The notes under the pieces were generated by a model that saw nothing but the letters and a program-made list of their open reading frames with translations, had not been told where the DNA came from and searched no databases. A stretch of 45,374 bases of DNA. Source: UBA2428 sp002343545 (lineage in GTDB: Bacteria > Bdellovibrionota > UBA2428). Positions 1 through 7,326 of the stretch are shown in pieces (the stretch's first letter is position 1; each line of letters starts with the position of its first letter). Location of the stretch: positions 1 through 45,374 of the forward strand of contig CALFZE010000138.1 of assembly GCA_937952285.1 (NCBI GenBank), read 5' to 3'. The position numbers were made by a program, and so were the translations under genes.

Positions 1-984
1 CCCGCAGACGTCGAAAAATTCGCAACCGTTGCAGAGAGGCTGGAGCGGGGTCGCAAGCTGCTCGACGTGGTCGCCGAGGGCCTTCGCCGCGAAAGCCGGC
101 CAGTTCGCGGCCATCTCGCGGACCGTCGAAAGGGGCCGGATATAAGTCTCGTCCGGGCAGAGGCCCACCGTGGCGTCCGCGTTCATCGTGAAGGTACGAT
201 GCCGGCAGCAGTTGCACTTGCACTGGTAGATCTTGTTCTCGACGAAGCTCTTCGTGAAGAGGTCGACCTGGGGGAGCGCCCACGAGGTCCGGTTCTCGGC
301 GTAGTGGCGCACGATGCTCGCGAAGTAGCGCGACCACTCCACGTTCGAGACCCGGAGGTCGCGGGTTTTCTCGTCGAAGAAAGTCAGGAACTCGAAGTCG
401 ACCGATTTGGCGCCGTCGAGACGGCGCACGACCTCGAGGGGATCCGTCTTGAGGAGGTGGCGCTGCACCGTGATCGCGACGGCCATTTCGATGCCGGCGT
501 CCGCGAGGAAGCGGAAATTTCGGAAGAAGAGTTCCTCGCCGAGGCGCGGGCTCCCCGTCTCGAAACGGATGCCGGGGTCCCACGAAACGCCGATCTGTCC
601 GGCGTACTCCCGCTTGAGGAAATCGGCGAAGGCCGCGTCGACCGGGTACATGAGGTTCGTCTGCGGGATGATGTCGAAGCGGCGACCCGCGAAAATCCGT
701 CGGATGAGCGCGTTGACCTGCGCGAGGTAGGCCTTCGGCGCGAGGAAGGGCTCGCCGCCGTGGATGTAAAAGACGTTCTGCCGGGTGTCGAGCCGCTCGC
801 GCAGCGTCGTCAAGAAGAGCTCGATCTCGCCGAGATCCGCGAGCCGGAAGGCGTCGCGGTTACCGAGCGTGAAGCAGTGGGTACAATTCAAGTTGCAACC
901 TCGCACGACGCGCAGGTAGACGACGTTGAAATCGCGGTCGAAGTGGTCCGTGGCGTCCTTCACGCGCGCCTCACCCGAGCACAT
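1..984 (-). CDS. Radical SAM/SPASM maturase, third of the operon (partial, C-terminus off the window)
   Basis: The reading frame starts at the ATG at 984-982 and stays open to the window edge, giving 328 codons. The [4Fe-4S]-SAM signature CNLNCTHC places the ligands at Cys30, Cys34 and Cys37, followed by the SAM-binding IHGGEP motif near residue 75. A Cys-rich C-terminal part (CKCNCC, then CPDE, then CNGCEFFDVCG at the edge) is a SPASM-type auxiliary cluster domain. Such enzymes commonly modify ribosomal peptides or activate other enzymes by radical chemistry. The N-terminal half aligns by eye with the enzyme at 3754-4821 (VYL, HCFT, HGGEP, QTNL in the same order), so the two are paralogues. 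It overlaps the upstream gene's stop by 14 nt and follows a GGAG, which supports this start; a GTG seven codons in is the alternative. It pairs with the partner protein at 971-2035. The substrate is inferred to be the precursor-like protein at 2035-2748. Confidence 0.9.
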   Translation of the reverse strand, partial: MCSGEARVKDATDHFDRDFNVVYLRVVRGCNLNCTHCFTLGNRDAFRLADLGEIELFLTTLRERLDTRQNVFYIHGGEPFLAPKAYLAQVNALIRRIFAGRRFDIIPQTNLMYPVDAAFADFLKREYAGQIGVSWDPGIRFETGSPRLGEELFFRNFRFLADAGIEMAVAITVQRHLLKTDPLEVVRRLDGAKSVDFEFLTFFDEKTRDLRVSNVEWSRYFASIVRHYAENRTSWALPQVDLFTKSFVENKIYQCKCNCCRHRTFTMNADATVGLCPDETYIRPLSTVREMAANWPAFAAKALGDHVEQLATPLQPLCNGCEFFDVCG

Positions 985-2035
985 AAGGCTCCAGTTCCTG
1001 GGCTCGCCCGTCGCGCATGCGTTCGTAGACGAAGGCCGGAAAAATCTGACTCGAGCGCCCGCGCAGGGAATCGTTCACGAAGATGCAGCCGTAGCCCTTC
1101 GCGACGTTCTCGTGGAGGAGCTCTTCGTAACGTCCGGCGAAGACCGTGGCCGTTTGGAGGATCGGGTCCATTTTGGCGTCGGGGTCGGCGCCCCAGGCCC
1201 GCTGGAGACGCGCGTGAAGATCCGAAAACAGATCGACGGGATAGCGGCGTCGAATTTCGTCCCGGTGCTCAAAGTCGAAGTCCTCGTCGACCATCCAGCT
1301 GAGCAGGGGGTGCGATGCGAGCGTCGCCGAGACGGAGGCCGGCGATTCGAAGTCGACCCGCAAACCGGGAACGATCCGCGCGACATCGTGGAAGGAGTTC
1401 AGGATCTCGCCGCGCAGGATTTCGACGTCGTTGAACCAGACGCGCCAGGCGAGCTCCTCGAGCCGCGCGAGAAAGGCCGCGCGGTAGGGACCTTCGGGAC
1501 GGGCCGCGTAGTCGGCCAGTAGATACTCAAAGCCCACCGCCGACTTGTCGAGGGAGCGGAGTCCTTCGACGACGGGCAGGCGTTCGAAGAGCGCGAGGAT
1601 CTCGGCGTCGGGAGTGCGCGCCTGCGCGAGGAGGGCGCGTTGAAGATCGGCGCGCGTGACGGGGCCGAAGTCCTGCTCGGCGAAGGAACGCAGCCATTCA
1701 TCGCTCTGCCAAAGACGGGCGAGACGTAGGACGTCGGCGCCGCTCGCGCGCGGGAAGAGCCCCTTCCAATACTGAAGCTGAAGTCGAAGGTAGAGCGCGG
1801 GATCGGCGTAGACGCGTTCGCGTCGTCTTTCGAGCAAGGCGGCCCAGAAAGCCTCCTCGCTTCCGCCGTGGTGTTCCTGCAAGTGTTCCTCGAAGGTCGG
1901 GACGTGTCCGATCGCCTGCCCGACCCCCCGCGAGATGGGGTGCGCCGTGGCCACGCTGCTCAGAACGAGGGGGTCTCCGCCTGTGGCAAAGAGACACTCG
2001 TGCTCGAGGTAGACGCGGTGGGCGAGGTGGAACAC
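971..2035 (-). CDS. Uncharacterised partner protein of the radical SAM system, copy 2
   Basis: 354 aa, family not recognised. It starts at a GTG that overlaps the precursor gene's TAG stop (TAGTG), and the N-terminus MFHLAHRVYLE matches the MFHCLRRVYVE start of the gene at 4818-5903, which also begins with GTG. The match continues along the length: LRLQLQYWKGLF against LRVQAALWKAVL, GFEYLLADYAARPEGPYR against GFEYLLASFLGERRGPYR, LLSWMVDEDFDF against YLSWLLDENLDY, and GCIFVNDS against GCVYVDNA near the C-terminus. The two are therefore divergent paralogues. No signal peptide, membrane segment or metal-binding Cys cluster is visible, so a soluble cytoplasmic protein is likely. Its place directly before a radical SAM gene, as for copy 1, suggests a dedicated partner such as a substrate-presenting or recognition subunit; that role is inference. 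I cannot see a clear PqqD-like recognition domain in it. Confidence 0.85.
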   Translation of the reverse strand: MFHLAHRVYLEHECLFATGGDPLVLSSVATAHPISRGVGQAIGHVPTFEEHLQEHHGGSEEAFWAALLERRRERVYADPALYLRLQLQYWKGLFPRASGADVLRLARLWQSDEWLRSFAEQDFGPVTRADLQRALLAQARTPDAEILALFERLPVVEGLRSLDKSAVGFEYLLADYAARPEGPYRAAFLARLEELAWRVWFNDVEILRGEILNSFHDVARIVPGLRVDFESPASVSATLASHPLLSWMVDEDFDFEHRDEIRRRYPVDLFSDLHARLQRAWGADPDAKMDPILQTATVFAGRYEELLHENVAKGYGCIFVNDSLRGRSSQIFPAFVYERMRDGRAQELEPYVLG

Positions 2036-2748
2036 TAACGGCGTCCCCGCGATCCGTGGCAGTTCGAGTGGCAGTTCGAGTGACAAGCCACGGCCTGGGC
2101 GCCCGTGCCGACCCCGAGGTCCTTCGCATTGCTGGTGTTGCTGCGGGCCGCCGTGAAGGCCGTCAGCAGGTTCGCCATGAAGGTCGTGATCTGCGCGGCC
2201 GTGACGGGATTCCCCGCGGCCGGCGCGGGGGTACCCGGGGGAAGGGTCAGCGTGAGCTTGTTCGCGTCGGAAAGCGCGGCCATGACGGGCGCGCCGAAGT
2301 AATCTTGGATGCCGCCCGGCGCGCCGGGGACGCCCGTCACGCGGAAGCGCGCCCGCGCGAGGCGGATGCGCGTCAGCTTCTCGGCCATGCTTTGGAGGGC
2401 CACAAAAAGGTTCGGGAGTCCGCCCGGCGGCGTCGCGGCGGCTTTGTCGCCGGCGGCGGCGAGCCCCGCGAGCGTCGGCACGGGTTCGTTGCGGGGGCCG
2501 AGCTCGAGGTGAGGCGATCCCGGCGCGGTCGAGGGCGGCAGGTTGTACGTGTGCACGTTCGCCGTGACGTTTGTGATGGTGTAACCCGCCGGCACGGGTA
2601 CCGGGATCGTGCCCGAGATCGGCTGGCCGGTATACCAAACGGCGACGTTCATCGTCGGGGTATGGAAGTCCGCCGTGAAACGCTGAAGGATTTCCGTGAG
2701 GGAGAGTTTATTGCCGGGCGCGGTCGGAGGGGGCGGGGGGGCCGTCAT
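2035..2748 (-). CDS. Precursor-like protein ending in CHSN/CHSN/CHGS repeats (putative radical SAM substrate)
   Basis: 237 aa. The long N-terminal part is Pro/Thr/Ala-rich with only ordinary composition and no cysteine. The last 16 residues are CHSNCHSNCHGSRGRR, with Cys222, Cys226 and Cys230 each followed by His. These are the only cysteines in the protein, and the DNA shows a 12-nt tandem repeat (minus-strand complement of 2062-2085). A conserved-looking leader with a short terminal Cys/His repeat is the usual architecture of a peptide modified after translation. The gene lies between two radical SAM genes and one partner gene, and has the best Shine-Dalgarno of the operon: AAGGAG seven nt before the ATG, fitting a product needed in excess of its enzymes. 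The upstream stop is 1 nt away. The His-x-Ser flavour recalls HxsA-type substrates, but I cannot show homology. A basic RGRR tail could remain as a follower or be removed. Confidence 0.75.
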   Translation of the reverse strand: MTAPPPPPTAPGNKLSLTEILQRFTADFHTPTMNVAVWYTGQPISGTIPVPVPAGYTITNVTANVHTYNLPPSTAPGSPHLELGPRNEPVPTLAGLAAAGDKAAATPPGGLPNLFVALQSMAEKLTRIRLARARFRVTGVPGAPGGIQDYFGAPVMAALSDANKLTLTLPPGTPAPAAGNPVTAAQITTFMANLLTAFTAARSNTSNAKDLGVGTGAQAVACHSNCHSNCHGSRGRR

Positions 2749-2749
2749 C

Positions 2750-3751
2750 TCAAGACTCCTTGTGGTGGCAGCCGAGCCCGTAATGGTGCGCGGCCATGAA
2801 ATAGCCTTTGCCTTGGCAGTGGCGTAATTCGGGGCAGTTTTCGCAGTCGTCGTCGACGGGCAGATTCTCCGCCTGGAGCCGGGCGTAAGTCGATAGGTAG
2901 GCGTCGAAGCTGGGGGCCGAGAGCGTGAAGGCCGGATCGTCGACGAAGAGATACTCGTCGAAGGGGAGAATCGGGGTCAGGAAGATCCGTCCGTCTTTGA
3001 AGACAAAGGAGGGCTTGCGGAGGAGCGTGCGCTCGGTCAGCGCCGGCTCGCGGCGGCTCATTTCGGCGCGCAAAAAACGCACAAGCGGGAAGCTCCCACG
3101 GAGCAAATCGCGACGCGTGGCCTTGGGCAGCTTCGCGTTGAAAAGGTAGGTGAAGTTGAGCTCGAGGATGCGGTCGTCCGAGCCGCGCTCGGCGAAGCCC
3201 GCGAGCGTGCCGAGCTCGCGCTCCGAGTGCTTGGCCCCCGTGTTGAGGGCGAGGTTGATCTGGATGCGGCCCGCGTAACGGGTCCGTAGCTCGCGGAGTT
3301 GGGCGAGCAAGAAGCTCTCGTAGGCGGGGTCTTCCAGCCGCGCCTCGATGAGGTTGACGTGAAGCTCGATCCCCTGCCCGGGAAAATCCGCGAAAAAAGA
3401 GTCGAGGAACCGGGCGTCGTAGCCCTCGCGCAGGGTCGAGGCGAGGCCGACGTAACGAAAGCTTCGCAGGGACTCGCGAAGCTTCTCGTCGCGGAAGATG
3501 TCGTAGTTGAAGTCGTTCTCGAAGACGTCCGTCGGGAGCAGGTAACACGTCTCGAGCTGGAAACCGTTCGCGCGGAGATCCGTGGCGAGCGCGAGGACGT
3601 CGTCGTAGCGCTCGACCCGGTTGTCCGTCTTTCGGTAGTAGCAATGCGCGCAGCCCCCGCCGCACTCGTTGAACGAAAAAAGACGGAACTCGACCAGCCG
3701 GAACGGGTCGCCGTATTTTCCGTAGAGTTGGGGGGCGGGTAACGCGCTCAT
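2750..3751 (-). CDS. Atypical radical SAM protein lacking the GGEP motif
   Basis: 333 aa from the ATG at 3751-3749, two nt after the previous stop and behind GAGTGAG. The signature CGGGCAHC (Cys30, Cys34, Cys37) is followed by Tyr-Tyr-Arg, so the cluster-binding loop is intact. The region where the SAM-binding GGEP motif should lie reads CYLLPTDVFEND instead, unlike both other enzymes of the operon. The C-terminus has CENCPELRHCQGKGYF and ends in GLGCHHKES, a SPASM/Twitch-like Cys set. It is clearly a different subfamily from the enzymes at 1-984 and 3754-4821, with which it shares only the cluster loop. The gene lies immediately before the precursor-like gene (1 nt between stop and start), so the two are almost certainly co-translated. 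A distinct modification step on the same substrate is the simplest inference. Confidence 0.88.
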   Translation of the reverse strand: MSALPAPQLYGKYGDPFRLVEFRLFSFNECGGGCAHCYYRKTDNRVERYDDVLALATDLRANGFQLETCYLLPTDVFENDFNYDIFRDEKLRESLRSFRYVGLASTLREGYDARFLDSFFADFPGQGIELHVNLIEARLEDPAYESFLLAQLRELRTRYAGRIQINLALNTGAKHSERELGTLAGFAERGSDDRILELNFTYLFNAKLPKATRRDLLRGSFPLVRFLRAEMSRREPALTERTLLRKPSFVFKDGRIFLTPILPFDEYLFVDDPAFTLSAPSFDAYLSTYARLQAENLPVDDDCENCPELRHCQGKGYFMAAHHYGLGCHHKES

Positions 3752-3753
3752 GC

Positions 3754-4821
3754 TCACTCTTGGCCCATGAAGCCGTTCATCATTTCCTTGTAGAGCCCCA
3801 GATTCTTTTCGGCCGCGAGCTTCATCATGAGCGACTTCGGCGCCGGACAGGCGTCGTCCCACGCGAGTTGGTGGCAGTCGCCGTTGCAGATGTCGTAGAC
3901 GGGGCAAGTGCCGCACTCGGGGTGCCGCAGGCTCTCGCTCTGGATGTTGCAAAGCCGGCACGGGCTGTAGAGGACCTGCTCGATGGGGTCGCGGATCGTG
4001 CCGTAGAACTTGTTGGGCGCGTCGTTCGGGCAGCCGCCGATCGTGCCGTCCGCGTTGATCGTGAAGATCTTCTGCTCGCACTGCCGCGAGCGGCAACCCG
4101 AGTAGGTGTTGTGGACGAGCGAGGTCAGGATCGAGTCGAGGAACATGTTGTCGACGCGTTCCCAGCTGCGCGTGGCCACGCACTGGTCCCACATCTTGAG
4201 GAACCAGCCGTCGAGGGCGCGGTTCGTCGGGAAGATGCCGCGGTTGCCGAGGGCGTTGCCGTTCGGCGTGATGCGCTCGAAGTTGACGTGTTTGATGCCG
4301 AGCTCGGCCATCTCGTCGAGGATGCGGATCGGCTCGTAGTCCGCGAGCAGCGCCGAGTTCAGGCTGACCATGGCGGTGATTTGGTAGCCGTCTTTGGCGA
4401 GCTGGCGCACGTTGTCTTCCCAGAGGGCCTTCTGCATCGGGTGCGTCCAGCGGATCTTGTAGTCCCAGGAGGTGCCGATGGACTTTTGGCAGATCTTCTC
4501 GAAGACGGAGAGCTTGTCGGGATTGAGCAGGTAAGTCAGGTTCGTCTGCACGCCCCACCAAACTTTGGGCCACAGATCCTTGATGCCTTCCCAGGCTTCG
4601 AAGAGCAGTTCGGTGGGGGCGAGCATGGGCTCGCCGCCGTGGAAGGAAATGTTGCCGCCTTCGTAGTGGGGATGCACGCGATGGAGCTCGCGGAAGAAGC
4701 GGATCGTTTGCGGGACGTCGAACCAGCCCTTCTTGCCGTTGCTTCCGTTCGTGAAGCAATGGTCGCAGTTGAGTTGGCAGGTGTCGGTCGTTTTTAGGTA
4801 GACGATGAGATCTTTGGTCAT
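3754..4821 (-). CDS. Radical SAM/SPASM maturase, first of the operon
   Basis: 355 aa. The cluster motif CQLNCDHC gives Cys15, Cys19 and Cys22, HGGEP follows near residue 64, and QTNLTYLL is a typical core-barrel strand. The C-terminal SPASM region contains CRSRQC, the strand FTINADGTIGGCPND, then CRLCNIQ, CGTCPVYDICNGDCHQL and a final Cys, enough ligands for two auxiliary iron-sulfur clusters. The ATG overlaps the upstream stop as ATGA, so translation is coupled to the partner gene at 4818-5903. It is a paralogue of the partial enzyme at 1-984. SPASM enzymes usually act on peptide or protein side chains; here the nearest candidate substrate is the Cys/His-tailed protein two genes downstream. 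An enzyme-maturase role, as in anaerobic sulfatase activation, is a less likely alternative because no sulfatase is nearby. Confidence 0.92.
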   Translation of the reverse strand: MTKDLIVYLKTTDTCQLNCDHCFTNGSNGKKGWFDVPQTIRFFRELHRVHPHYEGGNISFHGGEPMLAPTELLFEAWEGIKDLWPKVWWGVQTNLTYLLNPDKLSVFEKICQKSIGTSWDYKIRWTHPMQKALWEDNVRQLAKDGYQITAMVSLNSALLADYEPIRILDEMAELGIKHVNFERITPNGNALGNRGIFPTNRALDGWFLKMWDQCVATRSWERVDNMFLDSILTSLVHNTYSGCRSRQCEQKIFTINADGTIGGCPNDAPNKFYGTIRDPIEQVLYSPCRLCNIQSESLRHPECGTCPVYDICNGDCHQLAWDDACPAPKSLMMKLAAEKNLGLYKEMMNGFMGQE

Positions 4822-5903
4822 GCCCTCTCCTGTGCGTGCGTCGCGACGAGCCTCGCTTTCAGCTGAAGCCTTCGACGAACGCGATCCCCCCCCTCGTTAT
4901 GCTCACGGTAAAGGAGCCCCGTCCAGACCTGGTTCGCTTTTGGGAGCATGGCGTTGTCGACGTAGACGCAACCGAAGTTGCGCTGGAGGTTCTTGTCGAA
5001 GAGGAGCTCCCACTCGCCGCGCTGAATGGCGTCTGTGATCCAACTCAGGTTATCGAGCGAGACTTCTTCTTCGGGCGTGCGGCCCACGGGCGCGCGATAA
5101 CGAATCCAATTATCATAAAGCGTCGCGAAGATGGAAAGGTCGTAGTTGCAACGCACGTAGTCGATGTTGTCGTAGTCGAGGTTCTCGTCGAGCAACCACG
5201 AGAGGTAGCGGTTGTTCGGGATCTGGTACTCGACGTCTTCGCTCGGATCGATCTTGTGGCCTTCGGGCAAAAGAAGGTTGATGTCGTTATAGAGGCCGTT
5301 GATGACCTGGGCCCGGATGACGCCGAACTCCTGCAGGATCTGCTCCCACGAGAAGAGCTCGATCTTGCGCAGAAAGGCATCGCGGTAGGGGCCCCGACGC
5401 TCCCCCAAGAAACTCGCGAGCAGATATTCGAAGCCGATGGCGTCGGGGCGAAGTGGGACTTCGATCGGAGGGACGCTCGCGGCGGCCTCGGCCGCTTCGC
5501 CGCGGTCGAGGCGGGCCGGGCGACTGGGTCCGCGGGCGTGGTTGAAGGAGAACCCGAGCGGATTCGCCTTGAGTCGTTCGTCTTTGTTGGCCGTTTCGTG
5601 GAGCCAGGCCAGGTTTTCGCTCGAAGTTTCCTCGAGCACGGCTTTCCAGAGGGCCGCCTGCACGCGTAGGCGCGAGAAGCGATCCACGAAGAGGACGCGC
5701 TTCGTGCCGCTTTCGTCCCATTCGAGCAGGAGTCGTTCCCAACGACCGCCGCGTCGGTCGAGGAAGGCCTCGAAGCTCGGGGCCTCTTCGAGCACGCGCC
5801 CCGAGCTCGGCTCGAAGACGAGCACGGGGGCCCGCTTGGCCAGGAGCTCGCGGGGACGGCGCTCCGTGTCTTCGACGTAGACCCGACGGAGGCAGTGAAA
5901 CAC
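4818..5903 (-). CDS. Uncharacterised partner protein of the radical SAM system, copy 1
   Basis: 361 aa, family not recognised. The GTG start at 5903-5901 lies three nt after the preceding stop; the N-terminus MFHCLRRVYVE is shared with copy 2 (971-2035), which confirms it. The protein is rich in aromatic and acidic residues, has no signal peptide or membrane helix, and shows no catalytic motif I know. Its C-terminal half, with GFEYLLASFLGERRGPYR, IIN-like helical stretches, YLSWLLDENLDYDN and NFGCVYVDNA, is the part best conserved with copy 2. It is coupled by ATGA to the radical SAM gene downstream. The repeated arrangement partner gene then radical SAM gene, seen twice in six kb, suggests each enzyme uses its own partner. 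Whether it binds substrate, enzyme or both cannot be read from sequence. Confidence 0.85.
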   Translation of the reverse strand: MFHCLRRVYVEDTERRPRELLAKRAPVLVFEPSSGRVLEEAPSFEAFLDRRGGRWERLLLEWDESGTKRVLFVDRFSRLRVQAALWKAVLEETSSENLAWLHETANKDERLKANPLGFSFNHARGPSRPARLDRGEAAEAAASVPPIEVPLRPDAIGFEYLLASFLGERRGPYRDAFLRKIELFSWEQILQEFGVIRAQVINGLYNDINLLLPEGHKIDPSEDVEYQIPNNRYLSWLLDENLDYDNIDYVRCNYDLSIFATLYDNWIRYRAPVGRTPEEEVSLDNLSWITDAIQRGEWELLFDKNLQRNFGCVYVDNAMLPKANQVWTGLLYREHNEGGDRVRRRLQLKARLVATHAQERA

Positions 5904-5906
5904 GGC

Positions 5907-6260
5907 TTAGAGCAATTCCCACTCGCCCGCGCGGGCGCGGAAGACGAGGGCGAAGTCGGCCGCCACGTCGACCTCGAGATCGGAGAGGCTACCGAGGATG
6001 GGGCGTCCCGAGCCGCCGATGCGGGCGGGGGCCGCCGCGTTGAGGGCCGTCGAACGGAATCTCACCGTTTCGCCGTCGCTCGGCGCTTCGGGCAGAACGC
6101 AACGCTCGCCCGCGCTCAGCGTCCAGGGGAGGGAGCGGGCGCCCGCGTTCGCGTCCCCCGCGACGCCCGTCGCGCGAAGGAGGGTGGGCGCGGCTTCCCC
6201 CGCGAGCGGCGCGCTGGCCAATCCCGTGAGCAGGTTCCTGAAGAAAGTTCGACGATCCAT
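5907..6260 (-). CDS. Small Tat-signal secreted protein heading the radical SAM operon
   Basis: 117 aa. The N-terminus MDRRTFFRNLLTGLASAPLAGEA has a twin-arginine signal core (DRRTFF) and a hydrophobic segment, so export of a folded or cofactor-bearing protein is likely. The mature part is about 95 aa, with a C-terminus (GRPILGSLSDLEVDVAADFALVFRARAGEWELL) like the beta-rich ends found in phage-fibre and tail-like proteins. GGAGGGGAG lies eight nt before the ATG. It ends three nt before the first partner gene, so it belongs to the same transcript and is probably the first gene. It contains no Cys, so it is not an obvious substrate for Cys-directed chemistry. It could be a surface binding or display partner of the modified product; this is a guess from gene order. 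Confidence 0.75.
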   Translation of the reverse strand: MDRRTFFRNLLTGLASAPLAGEAAPTLLRATGVAGDANAGARSLPWTLSAGERCVLPEAPSDGETVRFRSTALNAAAPARIGGSGRPILGSLSDLEVDVAADFALVFRARAGEWELL

Positions 6261-6302
6261 CGCGGTCTCCCCTCCCGGCGTTCCAGTTGTTCCAAGCTTC
6301 GG

Positions 6303-6309
6303 ATAGTAT
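6303..6309. promoter_or_regulatory. Face-to-face -10 elements between the radical SAM operon and the fibre genes
   Basis: The 84-nt gap between the divergent starts at 6260 and 6345 contains GATAGTATC. Read on the plus strand it offers TAGTAT (6304-6309) and on the minus strand TACTAT (6308-6303), so the two promoters would share one melting site. The -35 matches are poor on both sides (TTCCAG 17 nt upstream on plus). Both genes have strong Shine-Dalgarno sequences. This is a prediction only, but mutual exclusion of the two units would follow if it is right. Confidence 0.4.
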
Positions 6310-6344
6310 CAAAATCGGTAGGAACGAAAAGGGGGAGTCTCGCG

Positions 6345-7325
6345 ATGATGTGGCCAAGGAAATTCGGAAGCCGGTCGGGCATTTCGCTCGCCGCGGTCCT
6401 CGCCGCGCTGGCGGCCATCGGCGCGCTCGGCCTCGCGTTGTCCAACCTGACGACGAGCATGGGGACGAACTTCAAGCGCTCGCAGCTCCTCTATTCGAAG
6501 ACGGTGCTGAACTCGGACATCTCGACGGTGCTCGTGGACGCCGAGGCTTGCGTGAAGACCTTCACGGGCGTGGCTATCTCGAACGGCTCGACGGTCCCGG
6601 GTATCCGGAACCGGAACGACACCGTCCTTTATCAGCCGGGCTCGACCTACGAAAACGGGACCCTTCGCATCGACGGGATGGAGATCCAGTCCGTCGCGTC
6701 CGTGCCGGGCGGCGGAACGGATTTTCGTTTGATGATCCGTTATTCCTTCCCGAACTCGGGCGTCACGGGGATGGCTTCGACGGGGGAAGTGCGCGTGTCG
6801 ACGAACACGGTCGCGGGCATCTTCACGTGTAACTCGGACGAAATCCTGCGCTACGACACCTTCTACGTGAACAAGAACCGGAGCGACGAGATGCAGGGCG
6901 ACTTCACGATCAACGGGGCGCTGCGGGTCGAGCAGCGCTTCGTGGGCGGCTTGCCGGTCGGCGGCTACGTGCGGGCCCAGGAATTCCTTTCCTTCTCGGA
7001 CCGTCGTCTCAAGACCGACATCCGTCCCCTCGTCTCGGCCCTCGACGACGTCGGCCGTCTACGGGGCGTGACCTTCAAGTGGAAGGCGGACGGGCGCCCG
7101 GATCTGGGCTTCGTGGCCCAGGAGGTCGAGCGCGTGCGGCCGGAACTCGTGCGCGCCGACGCGTCGGGATGGAAGGCGCTCGATTACTCGGGGGTCGTCG
7201 CGCTCTCGGTCTCGGCGCTCAAGGAACTCGGGGAAGAGAACGCCCGCCTCAAGCGCGAGTTGGCGCGGTTGAGGGATCGGGTCGAGGCTTACGAACGTCG
7301 GGTCGATTCGGAACGGGGGAGATAA
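6345..7325 (+). CDS. Pilin-like fibre protein with self-cleaving S74 chaperone domain
   Basis: 326 aa from the ATG at 6345, seven nt behind GGGGGAG. Residues about 8-32 (FGSRSGISLAAVLAALAAIG and on) form a single hydrophobic helix after a Gly, like a type IV pilin or pseudopilin N-terminus, but without the usual Glu at position 5 of the mature protein. The middle is beta-rich with few features. The C-terminus has the intramolecular chaperone (peptidase S74) signature SDRRLKTDI, with Ser218-Asp219 as the expected self-cleavage site, then the FVAQEVERVRPELV and LDYSGVVALSVSALKEL blocks and a final coiled coil. In this family the C-terminal domain trimerises a fibre and then cuts itself off. It ends one base before the next gene, so the two are co-transcribed. 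A cell-surface fibre rather than a phage tail is likely, as no other phage gene is near. Confidence 0.88.
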   Translation: MMWPRKFGSRSGISLAAVLAALAAIGALGLALSNLTTSMGTNFKRSQLLYSKTVLNSDISTVLVDAEACVKTFTGVAISNGSTVPGIRNRNDTVLYQPGSTYENGTLRIDGMEIQSVASVPGGGTDFRLMIRYSFPNSGVTGMASTGEVRVSTNTVAGIFTCNSDEILRYDTFYVNKNRSDEMQGDFTINGALRVEQRFVGGLPVGGYVRAQEFLSFSDRRLKTDIRPLVSALDDVGRLRGVTFKWKADGRPDLGFVAQEVERVRPELVRADASGWKALDYSGVVALSVSALKELGEENARLKRELARLRDRVEAYERRVDSERGR

Positions 7326-7326
7326 C

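Noticed and set aside
67..1302. Long plus-strand open frame opposite the radical SAM and partner genes
   Set aside because: Arg/Val/Glu-rich translation with no motif; it is the mirror of codon bias in the minus-strand genes.
2035..2748. Naming the precursor HxsA and the enzymes HxsB/HxsC
   Set aside because: The tail has Cys-His-Ser units, not plain His-x-Ser repeats, and partner genes do not resemble the known set; naming would be unsupported.
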